Source: Tropicimonas sp. IMCC34011
GTDB taxonomy: Bacteria; Pseudomonadota; Alphaproteobacteria; Rhodobacterales; Rhodobacteraceae
DNA: 64,000 bases
Direction of reading: 5' to 3'
Assembly: GCF_003390865.1 (NCBI RefSeq)
Contig: NZ_QMEJ01000003.1
Location: forward strand, 310,001 to 374,000
The first letter of the stretch is position 1, and each line of letters begins with the position of its first letter. This document shows, in pieces, positions 36,485 to 43,775 of the stretch. Position numbers and translations under genes: made by a program. The notes beneath the pieces were generated by a model. The model did not search any database and was not told the DNA's origin. It was given only the letters and a program-made list of their open reading frames with translations.

Positions 36485-37369
36485 ATGTTGACACCTCGAC
36501 GCTTGCTTCCCTCAATCAGTTCGCTGCTGGCCCTTGAAGCGGTCGACAGACTGGGAAGCGCATCGGCCGCCGCCGAGGAACTATCGCTTACCCACAGCGC
36601 GATCAGTCGGCAGATCAAGGTTCTGGAGGGGCAACTGGCGACAGCGCTGGTCCAGCGTGACGGCGTCCGTCTGCGGCTCACGCCGGCGGCGCGCGAGTAT
36701 TGCGAAACGGTGCGTATCTGCCTGCGCGACCTGTCCCGGGCTTCGCTCAAACTGAAGGCGAACCCTACAGGCGGCAGCCTGAACCTCGCCATCCTTCCGG
36801 CTTTCGGCATGCACTGGCTGGCGCCGAAGCTGCGCCACTTCGCCACCGCCTGTCCGGAAGTCACAGTAAACCTCTCGTCTCGCTTGCAACCTTTCGACTT
36901 TGCGCGCGAGGAGTATGACGCCGCGATCCATTACGGCGCGCGCGACTGGCAAGGCGTGCATTACCTCCATATCGCCGAGGAATACGTCTTGCCGGTATGC
37001 GCGCCAAACCTCATCGAATCGCCGCTGACATCGCCGATGCAACTGCTGCAGTTTCCACTTCTGCATCTGGAGACCCGACCAAGCGCTTGGGAGGATTGGT
37101 TCGTTCGCCACGGGCACACGCCCGATAATCTTCCCGGGATGTTGTTCGACCAGTTTTCGACCATGGCCCAGGCCGCAGTCCATCAAATGGGAGTCGCGCT
37201 GCTGCCGTCCTATTTGGCATCAAGTGAAATAGATCGCGGCCGACTTGTATCCGCATATGGAGAACCGGCCCGCGCTGCCGGCGAATACTATTTGGTGTGG
37301 CCTGAGAACATGCCAGCGCGTCAACCGCTGGAGAAATTTATCAACTGGTTACGCGCAGCTGATGCATAA
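36485..37369 (+). CDS. LysR-family regulator (GcdR/GcvA type) of the lysine-type operon
   Basis: LysR-type regulator, 294 aa, of the GcvA/GcdR subgroup: HTH with GSASAAAEELSLTHSAISRQ and GQLATALVQRDGVRLRLT. GcdR-type regulators activate glutaryl-CoA dehydrogenase operons in other proteobacteria. ATG at 36485 is preferred over 36443 because it gives the standard N-terminus (MLTPRRLLPSISSLLALEAV). The ~100-base AT-rich gap to the divergent aminotransferase gene is the likely control region. The 132-base gap after the gene holds a short GGGGG-TGA-CCCCC hairpin and then the tRNA. Confidence 0.85.
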   Translation: MLTPRRLLPSISSLLALEAVDRLGSASAAAEELSLTHSAISRQIKVLEGQLATALVQRDGVRLRLTPAAREYCETVRICLRDLSRASLKLKANPTGGSLNLAILPAFGMHWLAPKLRHFATACPEVTVNLSSRLQPFDFAREEYDAAIHYGARDWQGVHYLHIAEEYVLPVCAPNLIESPLTSPMQLLQFPLLHLETRPSAWEDWFVRHGHTPDNLPGMLFDQFSTMAQAAVHQMGVALLPSYLASSEIDRGRLVSAYGEPARAAGEYYLVWPENMPARQPLEKFINWLRAADA

Positions 37370-37501
37370 CGTCAGTCTTGGACGCTCAGCATTCCCTGCC
37401 GATGAGTTGCCGCCTCCGCACAGAAATGGGGGTGACCCCCAAAACGGCGATTTGGCGCATTTGTGCAATGATATGCTTCTTTCCCAATGAAAATTGAGAA
37501 G

Positions 37502-37578
37502 TGGCGACCCCGGCAGGATTCGAACCTGCAACCTGCCCCTTAGGAGGGGGCTGCTCTATCCAGTTGAGCCACGGGGCC
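37502..37578 (-). tRNA. tRNA-Arg (anticodon CCT)
   Basis: A 77-base cloverleaf on the minus strand: acceptor stem GGCCCCG/CGGGGTC, D-arm GCTCAACTGGATAGAGC, anticodon arm GCCCC-CTCCTAA-GGGGC with anticodon CCT (reads AGG), T-arm GCAGG-TTCGAAT-CCTGC, and encoded CCA. All stems pair with one G-T in the acceptor. Its 3' end faces the catabolic block to the left, a usual arrangement for island insertion at tRNA genes. Confidence 0.95.
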
Positions 37579-37764
37579 GCACGGGATGCAGTCTTAGACG
37601 GCGCGGGCGGGCATGTCACCCTGATTGGTCCCCTCAAGAAGAGGGGGGGATTATGGGGTTTGACTTACCCTACAAAATCAGTCAGCTTTCCCTCGTGTCG
37701 AGCCACCCGAAGCCGGGAAGCCAGCAAACTTGCGTCGTGAGCCATTTGCCGGAGACTGACTCTC

Positions 37765-37935
37765 ATGAATGCCCAGACCCCTCGGGGCGACCTGCTCGAA
37801 GCGGCTTCGAGTGTGACCCCCATCCATGATGCCCGCGAGCTGACCGGGCCCGATTCCTGCGCCCGCATCATTCTCGACGGTCAGGTCTACACCCTGCGCA
37901 TCACCCGCGCCGGCAAGTTGATCCTCACGAAATGA
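37765..37935 (+). CDS. hemP: Hemin uptake protein HemP
   Basis: Small protein of 56 aa with the HemP family core RIILDGQVYTLRITRAGKL and the terminus ILTK. HemP proteins accompany haem/iron uptake operons and in some proteobacteria act as activators of haem receptor genes; exact role here unknown. ATG at 37765 and a stop that overlaps the next gene's start by 4 bases (ATGA) indicate an operon running into the hypothetical gene and probably imelysin. Short length makes it easy to miss. Confidence 0.88.
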   Translation: MNAQTPRGDLLEAASSVTPIHDARELTGPDSCARIILDGQVYTLRITRAGKLILTK

Positions 37936-38384
37936 GCATGGCCTGGCGGCACCGCGGTGGCGCCCCGGTCGCCCGGCTCGATGCGATGCCGGAGGCCGAG
38001 GCGACCGTCATCAGGTATCTGCGCCGGTGGCTCGACGGTCCGGACGGGCAGGCGCTGGTCTGGTGCGAGCTGGCAGAGGACGGGGCCGCGCCCGACTTCG
38101 CCGATCTGTGCGCGCTCCTGATCGAGCGCGGTCGCAGGCCCTTCGCCTGCCACCACGCCGACTGCGTCTGCGTCGGCGCCGACGAGTCGGCTTTCGCGAA
38201 CATGGTGATGGCGGCCGCCACGGGCGAGCGGGAGGACGCGATGCTGATCGCGACCCTTATCGTCCGGTCGGATCTCGCCGGAGCCGCGGCGTATCTCTCC
38301 GAATCGGTGGGCCTCGCTGTTCTGCGTCGCACGCAGATTGCCGCGCGGGCGCAGACCCATGCAGGCTCGTCCCTGCGCCACTGA
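37932..38384 (+). CDS. Hypothetical protein linked to hemP
   Basis: A 150 aa soluble protein with no recognised domain. It is mostly helical in appearance (PEAEATVIRYLRRWLDGPDG, DAMLIATLIVRSDLAGAAAY) and has a histidine/cysteine patch CHHADCVCVGADE near residue 73 that could bind metal or haem; this is only a suggestion. Starts inside the hemP stop and is followed 67 bases later by the imelysin gene, so iron-related function is inferred from context. Confidence 0.65.
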   Translation: MSMAWRHRGGAPVARLDAMPEAEATVIRYLRRWLDGPDGQALVWCELAEDGAAPDFADLCALLIERGRRPFACHHADCVCVGADESAFANMVMAAATGEREDAMLIATLIVRSDLAGAAAYLSESVGLAVLRRTQIAARAQTHAGSSLRH

Positions 38385-38451
38385 CACATCCTTCATTCGA
38401 ACCAGAGCGACAGCCCCCGGGAGCGGGGCTCAGCAAGACCGGGAGACTTAC

Positions 38452-39723
38452 ATGAACCAGGCACACCTGAAACTGACCGTGGCCGCCGCCGCACTCGGCG
38501 TGATGGGGGCCGCGCCGGCCTTCGCCGACCGCGCCGCCGTCCTCGAGACCTACGCGGACATTGCCGAGGCGTCCTACGCGGACAGCCTCGCCAGCGCCCG
38601 CACTCTGAAAGAGGCCGTGGATGCGCTCGTCGCGGGCCCGTCCGCCGAAACGCTTGCGGAAGCCCGCAGCGCCTGGATCGCGGCGCGCGTGCCCTACCAG
38701 CAGACCGAGGTCTTCCGCTTCGGTAATGCGATCGTCGATGATTGGGAGGGCAAGGTGAACGCCTGGCCGCTCGACGAGGGCCTGATCGATTACGTCGATT
38801 CCTCCTATGGCGGCGCCACCGACGAGAACGCCTATGCCGCGCTCAACGTCGTCGCCTCCCCCACGTTCACGCTTTCAGGCGAGGAGATCGACGCGTCCGA
38901 GATCACGCCGGACCTGCTCGAAGGCACCCTGCATGAGGCCGACGCCGTCGAATCGAACGTCGCGACCGGATATCACGCCATCGAGTTCCTGCTCTGGGGA
39001 CAGGATCTGAACGGCACCGAGCATGGCGCGGGCGAGCGTCCCTGGAGCGATTATGCCGCCGGCGAAGACTGCACGAACGGGAATTGCGATCGGCGCGCCG
39101 AGTACCTGACCGCCGCCACCGACCTCTTGATCTCCGATCTGGAGTGGATGACGGCCCAGTGGGAAGATGGCGGCGACGCGCGCACCACGGTGACCGGGGA
39201 TGAGGCCGCGGGCATCACCGCGATCCTGACCGGGATGGGCTCCCTCTCCTACGGCGAGCAGGCCGGTGAGCGCATGAAGCTCGGCCTGATGCTGAACGAC
39301 CCGGAGGAGGAACACGACTGCTTCTCGGACAACACGCACAACAGTCACTTCTACGACGTGATGGGCATCCGGAACGTCTACGAGGGCGAGTATATCCGCA
39401 CGGACGGCAGCGTTGTCTCCGGCAGCTCCCTGCGCTCGCTGCTTGCGGAAGAGGACGAGGCGCTGGCGGACGATCTCGCCGCGGCGATCGACACGAGCCT
39501 TGCCGAGGTTGCCCAGATCAAGGCTGCCGCCGAAGCCGGCTTCTCCTACGACCAGATGCTTGAGCGGGGCAATGAAGGCGGCGAGGCGCTGATCACGGCG
39601 GCGGTTGACGGTCTCGTCGCGCAGACCCGCGTCATCGAGCGTGCGGTCACGGTGCTCGGTGCGGACGACGTCACGGTGGAAGGCTCCGACAGCCTCGACA
39701 ACCCGAACGCGGTCTTCCAGTAG
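38452..39723 (+). CDS. Imelysin-family iron-related protein (IrpA-like)
   Basis: Periplasmic protein of the imelysin/ICMP family, 423 aa, with a Sec signal peptide (LTVAAAALGVMGAAPAFA). The family GxHxxE motif is intact in TGYHAIEFLLWG near residue 180, and the second repeat has MGSLSYGEQAGERMKLGLML. Members are iron-regulated and needed for growth on low iron in cyanobacteria and others; proposed metal binding rather than peptidase. ATG at 38452 chosen for the signal peptide. Ends at a strong hairpin terminator. Confidence 0.88.
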   Translation: MNQAHLKLTVAAAALGVMGAAPAFADRAAVLETYADIAEASYADSLASARTLKEAVDALVAGPSAETLAEARSAWIAARVPYQQTEVFRFGNAIVDDWEGKVNAWPLDEGLIDYVDSSYGGATDENAYAALNVVASPTFTLSGEEIDASEITPDLLEGTLHEADAVESNVATGYHAIEFLLWGQDLNGTEHGAGERPWSDYAAGEDCTNGNCDRRAEYLTAATDLLISDLEWMTAQWEDGGDARTTVTGDEAAGITAILTGMGSLSYGEQAGERMKLGLMLNDPEEEHDCFSDNTHNSHFYDVMGIRNVYEGEYIRTDGSVVSGSSLRSLLAEEDEALADDLAAAIDTSLAEVAQIKAAAEAGFSYDQMLERGNEGGEALITAAVDGLVAQTRVIERAVTVLGADDVTVEGSDSLDNPNAVFQ

Positions 39724-39754
39724 GCGCGCCCGCGCCCTATCTGAAGCGGAACTT

Positions 39755-39782
39755 GGCGGCTCCCGATCGGGGGCCGCCCTTT
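39755..39782 (+). terminator. Terminator hairpin after the imelysin gene
   Basis: GGCGGCTCCC and GGGGGCCGCC form a 10-bp stem (one G-T pair) with a GATC loop, followed by CTTTCG. It ends the hemP-imelysin unit. The T-run is short. Confidence 0.65.
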
Positions 39783-39804
39783 CGTATCGAGGGAGACGCG
39801 CGAC

Positions 39805-40056
39805 ATGCCCAAGAAGATGCCGTCGCCTTGCATCGGGGTCTGCAAGTTCCGCCGGGAAGGTCATTGCATCGGCTGCTCGATGACCAAGACCCAGAAGAAG
39901 ATGTACAAGACATTGAAAAAGCCCGCCTTCCAGCGGGCTTTCGTCGATTTTCTCATCCATCAGCAAGCCGGGATGGGGCGCTTCACGCACTGGGCGCCAG
40001 CCTATCTGCGCAAGTGTCGCAAGAAAGGCGCCGTGCCGCCCGCCGCGCTCGAGTGA
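39805..40056 (+). CDS. DUF1289 family protein
   Basis: An 83 aa basic protein with the DUF1289 cysteine pattern SPCIGVCKFRREGHCIGC at residues 7-24, which probably binds a metal or Fe-S cluster; function unknown. The rest is basic and rich in aromatic residues (HWAPAYLRKCRKK). Located between the imelysin terminator and the convergent dps gene; a weak TCCCGA/TCGGGA hairpin at 40057-40078 lies between the two stops. Confidence 0.85.
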   Translation: MPKKMPSPCIGVCKFRREGHCIGCSMTKTQKKMYKTLKKPAFQRAFVDFLIHQQAGMGRFTHWAPAYLRKCRKKGAVPPAALE

Positions 40057-40083
40057 TCCCGAGCGGGCGGGGTCGGGAGATCC

Positions 40084-40557
40084 TCAGCCCTGAAGGTGGG
40101 AGCGGAGCATCCAGGCGAACTTTTCGTGCGTCCGGCCGCGCTCGATGCACAGATCTTCCGTCAGCGTGTCGCCGTGCTCGGCGGCGAGTTCACCGGCGCC
40201 GGCGAGGGTCGCGGCGATGGTCTGCTCGGCTTCCATGAGGAGACGGATCATCTCCTTGTCGGTCTGGGTGCCGTCCTGCTCTTCGACCTTGGAGCGCTTC
40301 AGCATGCCGGCAAGCTTGCCCTCGGCGTGCTTGTCGAGTGCCCGGACACGCTCGGCGAGGTCGTCCTGGCCCACGAAGTGATCCTCGTAGATCTCCTGGA
40401 AGAGGGCGTGAAGCGGGCCGAAGGCCATGCCCTTGACGTTCCAGTGGAAGTTCTGGGCAAGCATCGTGGTCACGACGGTCTCGGCGACGCTCTGGTTCAG
40501 AGCGTCTGCGATGGCGTCGAGGGCGTTCGGTTCGAGGGAAATGGCGGTCTGGGTCAT
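40084..40557 (-). CDS. dps: Dps ferritin-like DNA-protection protein
   Basis: Forms a 12-subunit iron-storing shell that oxidises Fe(II) with peroxide and shields DNA. The 157 aa protein carries the ferroxidase motif NFHWNVKGMAFGPLHALFQE followed by YEDHFVGQDDLAERVRALD, as in Dps. ATG at 40557 gives normal length; a longer frame begins at 40590. A candidate Irr box lies about 70 bases upstream, in keeping with iron-responsive control. Faces away from the hypothetical gene at 40692, which is on the same strand upstream. Confidence 0.92.
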   Translation of the reverse strand: MTQTAISLEPNALDAIADALNQSVAETVVTTMLAQNFHWNVKGMAFGPLHALFQEIYEDHFVGQDDLAERVRALDKHAEGKLAGMLKRSKVEEQDGTQTDKEMIRLLMEAEQTIAATLAGAGELAAEHGDTLTEDLCIERGRTHEKFAWMLRSHLQG

Positions 40558-40625
40558 GAAAATGGTCCTCTGGTCGTCTGTATCGCGCAAAGTGCGGCTG
40601 GCGTCGGCTTGCCTGTGACAGCCAA

Positions 40626-40642
40626 TATAGAACCATTCTAAA
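40626..40642. promoter_or_regulatory. Candidate Irr box (iron control element) upstream of dps
   Basis: TATAGAACCATTCTAAA contains the inverted repeat TAGAA-CCA-TTCTA, close to the alphaproteobacterial ICE motif TTTAGAAnnnTTCTAAA bound by Irr. It lies about 70 bases before the dps start codon. Match is visible; binding and sign of regulation are inferred. Confidence 0.6.
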
Positions 40643-40691
40643 CTATGTCGAGGGGGCCGTTCGCAGAAGCGGCGGCGGCGCTTCTACCCTG

Positions 40692-41120
40692 TCACGCCAC
40701 CTCGTCCGCAGTCGCCACCTGTGCCGCGAGGAAGCCGAGAAAACGCCTGTAATGCGGGGCGATGCGACTTTTCAGGAGGAAGGTGGCGCTGGCCTCGTCC
40801 CCCCGATCGAGAGCACTCAGAAGGGCCACGAGCCAGCGCTCGTCGAACGACAGATCCCCTGCGCCGGGGCGGAAGAAGACCGGCAGACGCCCGAGACCCT
40901 CGCCGAGAACGCGTAGGAGCGCGTCGGCCGTGCGGCCGTCCTGTGCGCCGCCCCGACCGATCAGGGCGCAGGCCTCGGTAAAGTCGAGGCGCGTGGAGAC
41001 ACGGCAGCGCAGCGCCGCGACGCGAAGCCGCGCGAGACGTGCCGCAAGGTCGGGCGTGAGGGCCTGCGTGGCGCGGTCGCCGTCTTCCAGGTGCGGCAAC
41101 TCTAGACGGAGTGCGGTCAT
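40692..41120 (-). CDS. Hypothetical protein between dps and di-haem gene
   Basis: A 142 aa soluble protein, no recognised family. Leucine/arginine-rich and probably helical (LAARLARLRVAALRCRVSTR, DALLRVLGEGLGRLPVFF, RWLVALLSALDRGDEA). The start MTALRLELPHLEDGDRA has no signal peptide. It is divergent from the di-haem oxidoreductase gene and upstream of dps on the same strand; it may be a small accessory or regulator of the iron block, but this rests on position only. Confidence 0.55.
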   Translation of the reverse strand: MTALRLELPHLEDGDRATQALTPDLAARLARLRVAALRCRVSTRLDFTEACALIGRGGAQDGRTADALLRVLGEGLGRLPVFFRPGAGDLSFDERWLVALLSALDRGDEASATFLLKSRIAPHYRRFLGFLAAQVATADEVA

Positions 41121-41216
41121 GTCGCGGTCCCGATCCTGTTTCCGGCCAATCCGTGGCTGGCCGTTCCCAAATCCCGAGTGTATTTATAGGTTATTGAACG
41201 GCACGGGAAGACCCTT

Positions 41217-42794
41217 ATGCGACTTGTAGCGATCGGCAACTTCATCGTGATGGCTGGACTGGTCTCGGCGGGAGCCTTCGCGGCCGGGGCGGACGGGCAG
41301 GGGGACATGTATCCGGAGGCCCTGTCGCACACGCATCTCGATGCCCTGCACCGCACACCGGACGAGCGCGCGCGGATCGATCAGGTCACCGCTCCCGCCA
41401 CTTCATTCGATGCGCCGGAGCCGTTCGAGGCGAATCAGGGGGGCAGCGCCACGGTGCGGGCGCGCGAGGATGCGGATGCGTTCTCGCAGGCGTCCGGCAA
41501 CATCTCCTTCGAGCGCGAGCTGGACTTCAAGGTCGGCAACGGGCTGTTCAAGAAGCTCTGGGTCTCCGCCCCCTCCTCGACGCTCGCCTCGGACGGCCTC
41601 GGCCCCCTGTTCAACGACCGGTCCTGCCAACGCTGCCACCTCAAGGACGGTCGTGGGCGGCCCCCGATGGGGGCTGACCGGGGCGCGGGCATGTTCCTGC
41701 GGATCTCCGTGCCGGCGGCGGACGAGGCGCCGATGAGCGAGATCGAGGCCTTCCTCCTCTCGGTCGGACCGGGCGGAGAGCGAACCCGGCCCGATCCGGT
41801 CTACGGCGGCCAGATCCAGGATCGCGCCCTGCCGGGGCGCAAGGCCGAGGGACGGATGGGGATCACTTACGAGGAGCTCGAAATCCAGCTGTCGGGCGGC
41901 GAGATGGCGACGCTTCTCGATCCGACCTACACGCTCGAGGATCCGGGTTACGGCCCGCCCTCCGAAGCCGCCATGCTCAGCCCGCGCGTCGCCCCGCCGA
42001 TGATCGGCCTCGGACTTCTGGAGGCCATTCCGGCGGAGGAGATCCTTGCCCATGCCGATCCCGAAGACCGCGACGGGGACGGGATCTCGGGCCGGCCGCA
42101 GATCGTCTGGTCGTTCCTCGAGGAGCGCGCGATGCTCGGGCGGTTCGGTCTCAAGGCCGGAGCCGCGACGATCCGGGAGCAGGCGGCGAGCGCATTTGCC
42201 GGCGACATCGGCATCTCCTCTCCCCTCTTCGACACGCCGGCGGGCGACTGCACCGAGAACCAGCCGGACTGCCTTGCCGGCCCGCATGGCGGCGACGATG
42301 CCCGCGGAACCGAGATCGACGCGGAGGGCATGGACCTCGTCACGTTCTATTCGCAGAACCTCGCCGTGCCGGAGCGGCGCGACGTGGACGATCCGCAGGT
42401 GCTGCGCGGGAAGGAGGCGTTCTATGGCGCCGGCTGTCCCTCCTGCCATATCCCGAAGCACGTCACGGCGCGGCTCGATGGCCAGCCGGAGCAATCCTTC
42501 CAGTTGATCTGGCCGTATACCGACCTGCTGCTCCATGACATGGGCGAGGGTCTGGCGGACGACCGGCCCGAGGGCCGCGCGACGGGCCGCGAATGGCGCA
42601 CCTCGCCGCTCTGGGGCATCGGCCTGACGGAGCAGGTGAACGGGCACACCCGCTTCCTGCATGACGGCCGCGCCCGCTCGCTTCTGGAGGCGATCCTGTG
42701 GCATGGCGGTGAGGCGCAGGCGTCGCGGGACCGCGTGGCGGAGATGCCGAAGGCCGAGCGCGACGACCTGATCCGTTTTCTGGAGAGCCTCTGA
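41217..42794 (+). CDS. Di-haem oxidoreductase (DHOR, DUF1111 family)
   Basis: Periplasmic c-type cytochrome of the di-haem oxidoreductase-like family, 525 aa, with an N-terminal signal sequence (FIVMAGLVSAGAFAAGA). Two haem-binding motifs: CQRCH at residues 137-141 and CPSCH at 407-411. These proteins are often encoded beside imelysins and are thought to take part in iron acquisition, possibly changing iron redox state. Stop and next start overlap (TGATG), so it is coupled to the second imelysin. The 96-base upstream gap is AT-rich near TATTTATAGG and probably holds the promoter. Confidence 0.87.
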   Translation: MRLVAIGNFIVMAGLVSAGAFAAGADGQGDMYPEALSHTHLDALHRTPDERARIDQVTAPATSFDAPEPFEANQGGSATVRAREDADAFSQASGNISFERELDFKVGNGLFKKLWVSAPSSTLASDGLGPLFNDRSCQRCHLKDGRGRPPMGADRGAGMFLRISVPAADEAPMSEIEAFLLSVGPGGERTRPDPVYGGQIQDRALPGRKAEGRMGITYEELEIQLSGGEMATLLDPTYTLEDPGYGPPSEAAMLSPRVAPPMIGLGLLEAIPAEEILAHADPEDRDGDGISGRPQIVWSFLEERAMLGRFGLKAGAATIREQAASAFAGDIGISSPLFDTPAGDCTENQPDCLAGPHGGDDARGTEIDAEGMDLVTFYSQNLAVPERRDVDDPQVLRGKEAFYGAGCPSCHIPKHVTARLDGQPEQSFQLIWPYTDLLLHDMGEGLADDRPEGRATGREWRTSPLWGIGLTEQVNGHTRFLHDGRARSLLEAILWHGGEAQASRDRVAEMPKAERDDLIRFLESL

Positions 42795-43774
42795 TGCGCC
42801 GACTTGCCGCCCTCTGCCTTGCCCTTTTGCCCTCCCTCGTCTCGGCCGGCGTGGATGAGGCGGTGACGGACGTCATCCTCCCCGCGCACGCGCGATTCGC
42901 CTCCGAAACGGCAGACCTCGCCGCGGCGGCGGAGGCCGATTGCACCCCCGAGGCGCTGAAGGGCCCCTGGAACGACGCGTTCGATGCATGGCTCGGCGTC
43001 GCGCACCTGCGGCTCGGCCCCATCGAGGAGGAGGGACGCGGCCTTGCCATATCCTTCTGGCCGGACGCGCGGGGCATGATGCCGCGCAGCCTCGCCGGAA
43101 TGATCGCGGAGGAGGATGCCATCGTGGATCGCCCGGACGAGTTCGGCCAGGTCTCCGTCGCCGCGCGGGGGCTCTTCGCGCTTGAGCAGCTTCTCTACGA
43201 GCCCGATTTCTCCGGCTACGCGTCCGGGAGCTACACCTGCCGCCTCGCCACCGCCATCGCGGCGGACCTTGCGCGCATGGCCGGCGAGATCGAGGCCGGG
43301 TGGACGGACGGGTTCGCCGCCGCGCTGACCGATCCCGGCGGCAGCCCGTACCTGACGGATCGGGAGGCGCTCCAGGCGCTCTACACGGCGCTGGCGACGG
43401 GGCTGGAATACAACCAGGATCAGCGTCTCGGCCGCCCTCTCGGCACGCTTGACCGCCCGCGGCCCACCCGGGCCGAAGCGTGGCGGTCGGAGCGGTCCGT
43501 GCGGAACGTCGTCCTGTCGCTGACGGCGCTCGAGGATCTTGCCGAGGCCCTTGCGAACACGCCGATCCCGGAAACGACCGACGCGTTCGGCGGGGCCATC
43601 GCGCGGGCGGAGGCGCTGGACGATCCCGCGCTTGCCGGTGTCGAGGATCCCGCGGGACGGTTCCGGATCGAGGCGCTCCAGACCGACCTCGGTGCTCTGA
43701 GGCGCACGCTGGACACCGAACTCGGCACGGCGCTCGGCGTCTCCGCCGGGTTCAACTCTATGGACGGAGACTGA
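42794..43774 (+). CDS. Second imelysin-family protein, GxHxxE motif altered
   Basis: Periplasmic imelysin-like protein, 326 aa, with signal peptide (RLAALCLALLPSLVSAG). Shorter than the first copy at 38452. At the motif position it reads ARGLFALEQLLYEPD: the Glu is kept but the conserved His is Phe, unlike TGYHAIEFLLWG in the first copy, so metal binding there may differ. Lies between the di-haem protein and the DUF1513 protein in a tightly packed operon. Confidence 0.83.
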   Translation: MRRLAALCLALLPSLVSAGVDEAVTDVILPAHARFASETADLAAAAEADCTPEALKGPWNDAFDAWLGVAHLRLGPIEEEGRGLAISFWPDARGMMPRSLAGMIAEEDAIVDRPDEFGQVSVAARGLFALEQLLYEPDFSGYASGSYTCRLATAIAADLARMAGEIEAGWTDGFAAALTDPGGSPYLTDREALQALYTALATGLEYNQDQRLGRPLGTLDRPRPTRAEAWRSERSVRNVVLSLTALEDLAEALANTPIPETTDAFGGAIARAEALDDPALAGVEDPAGRFRIEALQTDLGALRRTLDTELGTALGVSAGFNSMDGD

Positions 43775-43775
43775 C

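Noticed and set aside
37369-37501. Integrase gene or attachment repeat beside tRNA-Arg
   Set aside because: The gap next to the tRNA has no open frame of note, and I found no second copy of the tRNA 3' end elsewhere in the window by eye.
37640-37764. RirA or Fur box before hemP
   Set aside because: TGACT and AGTCA occur as an inverted pair but with a 14-base spacer that does not fit the known motifs.
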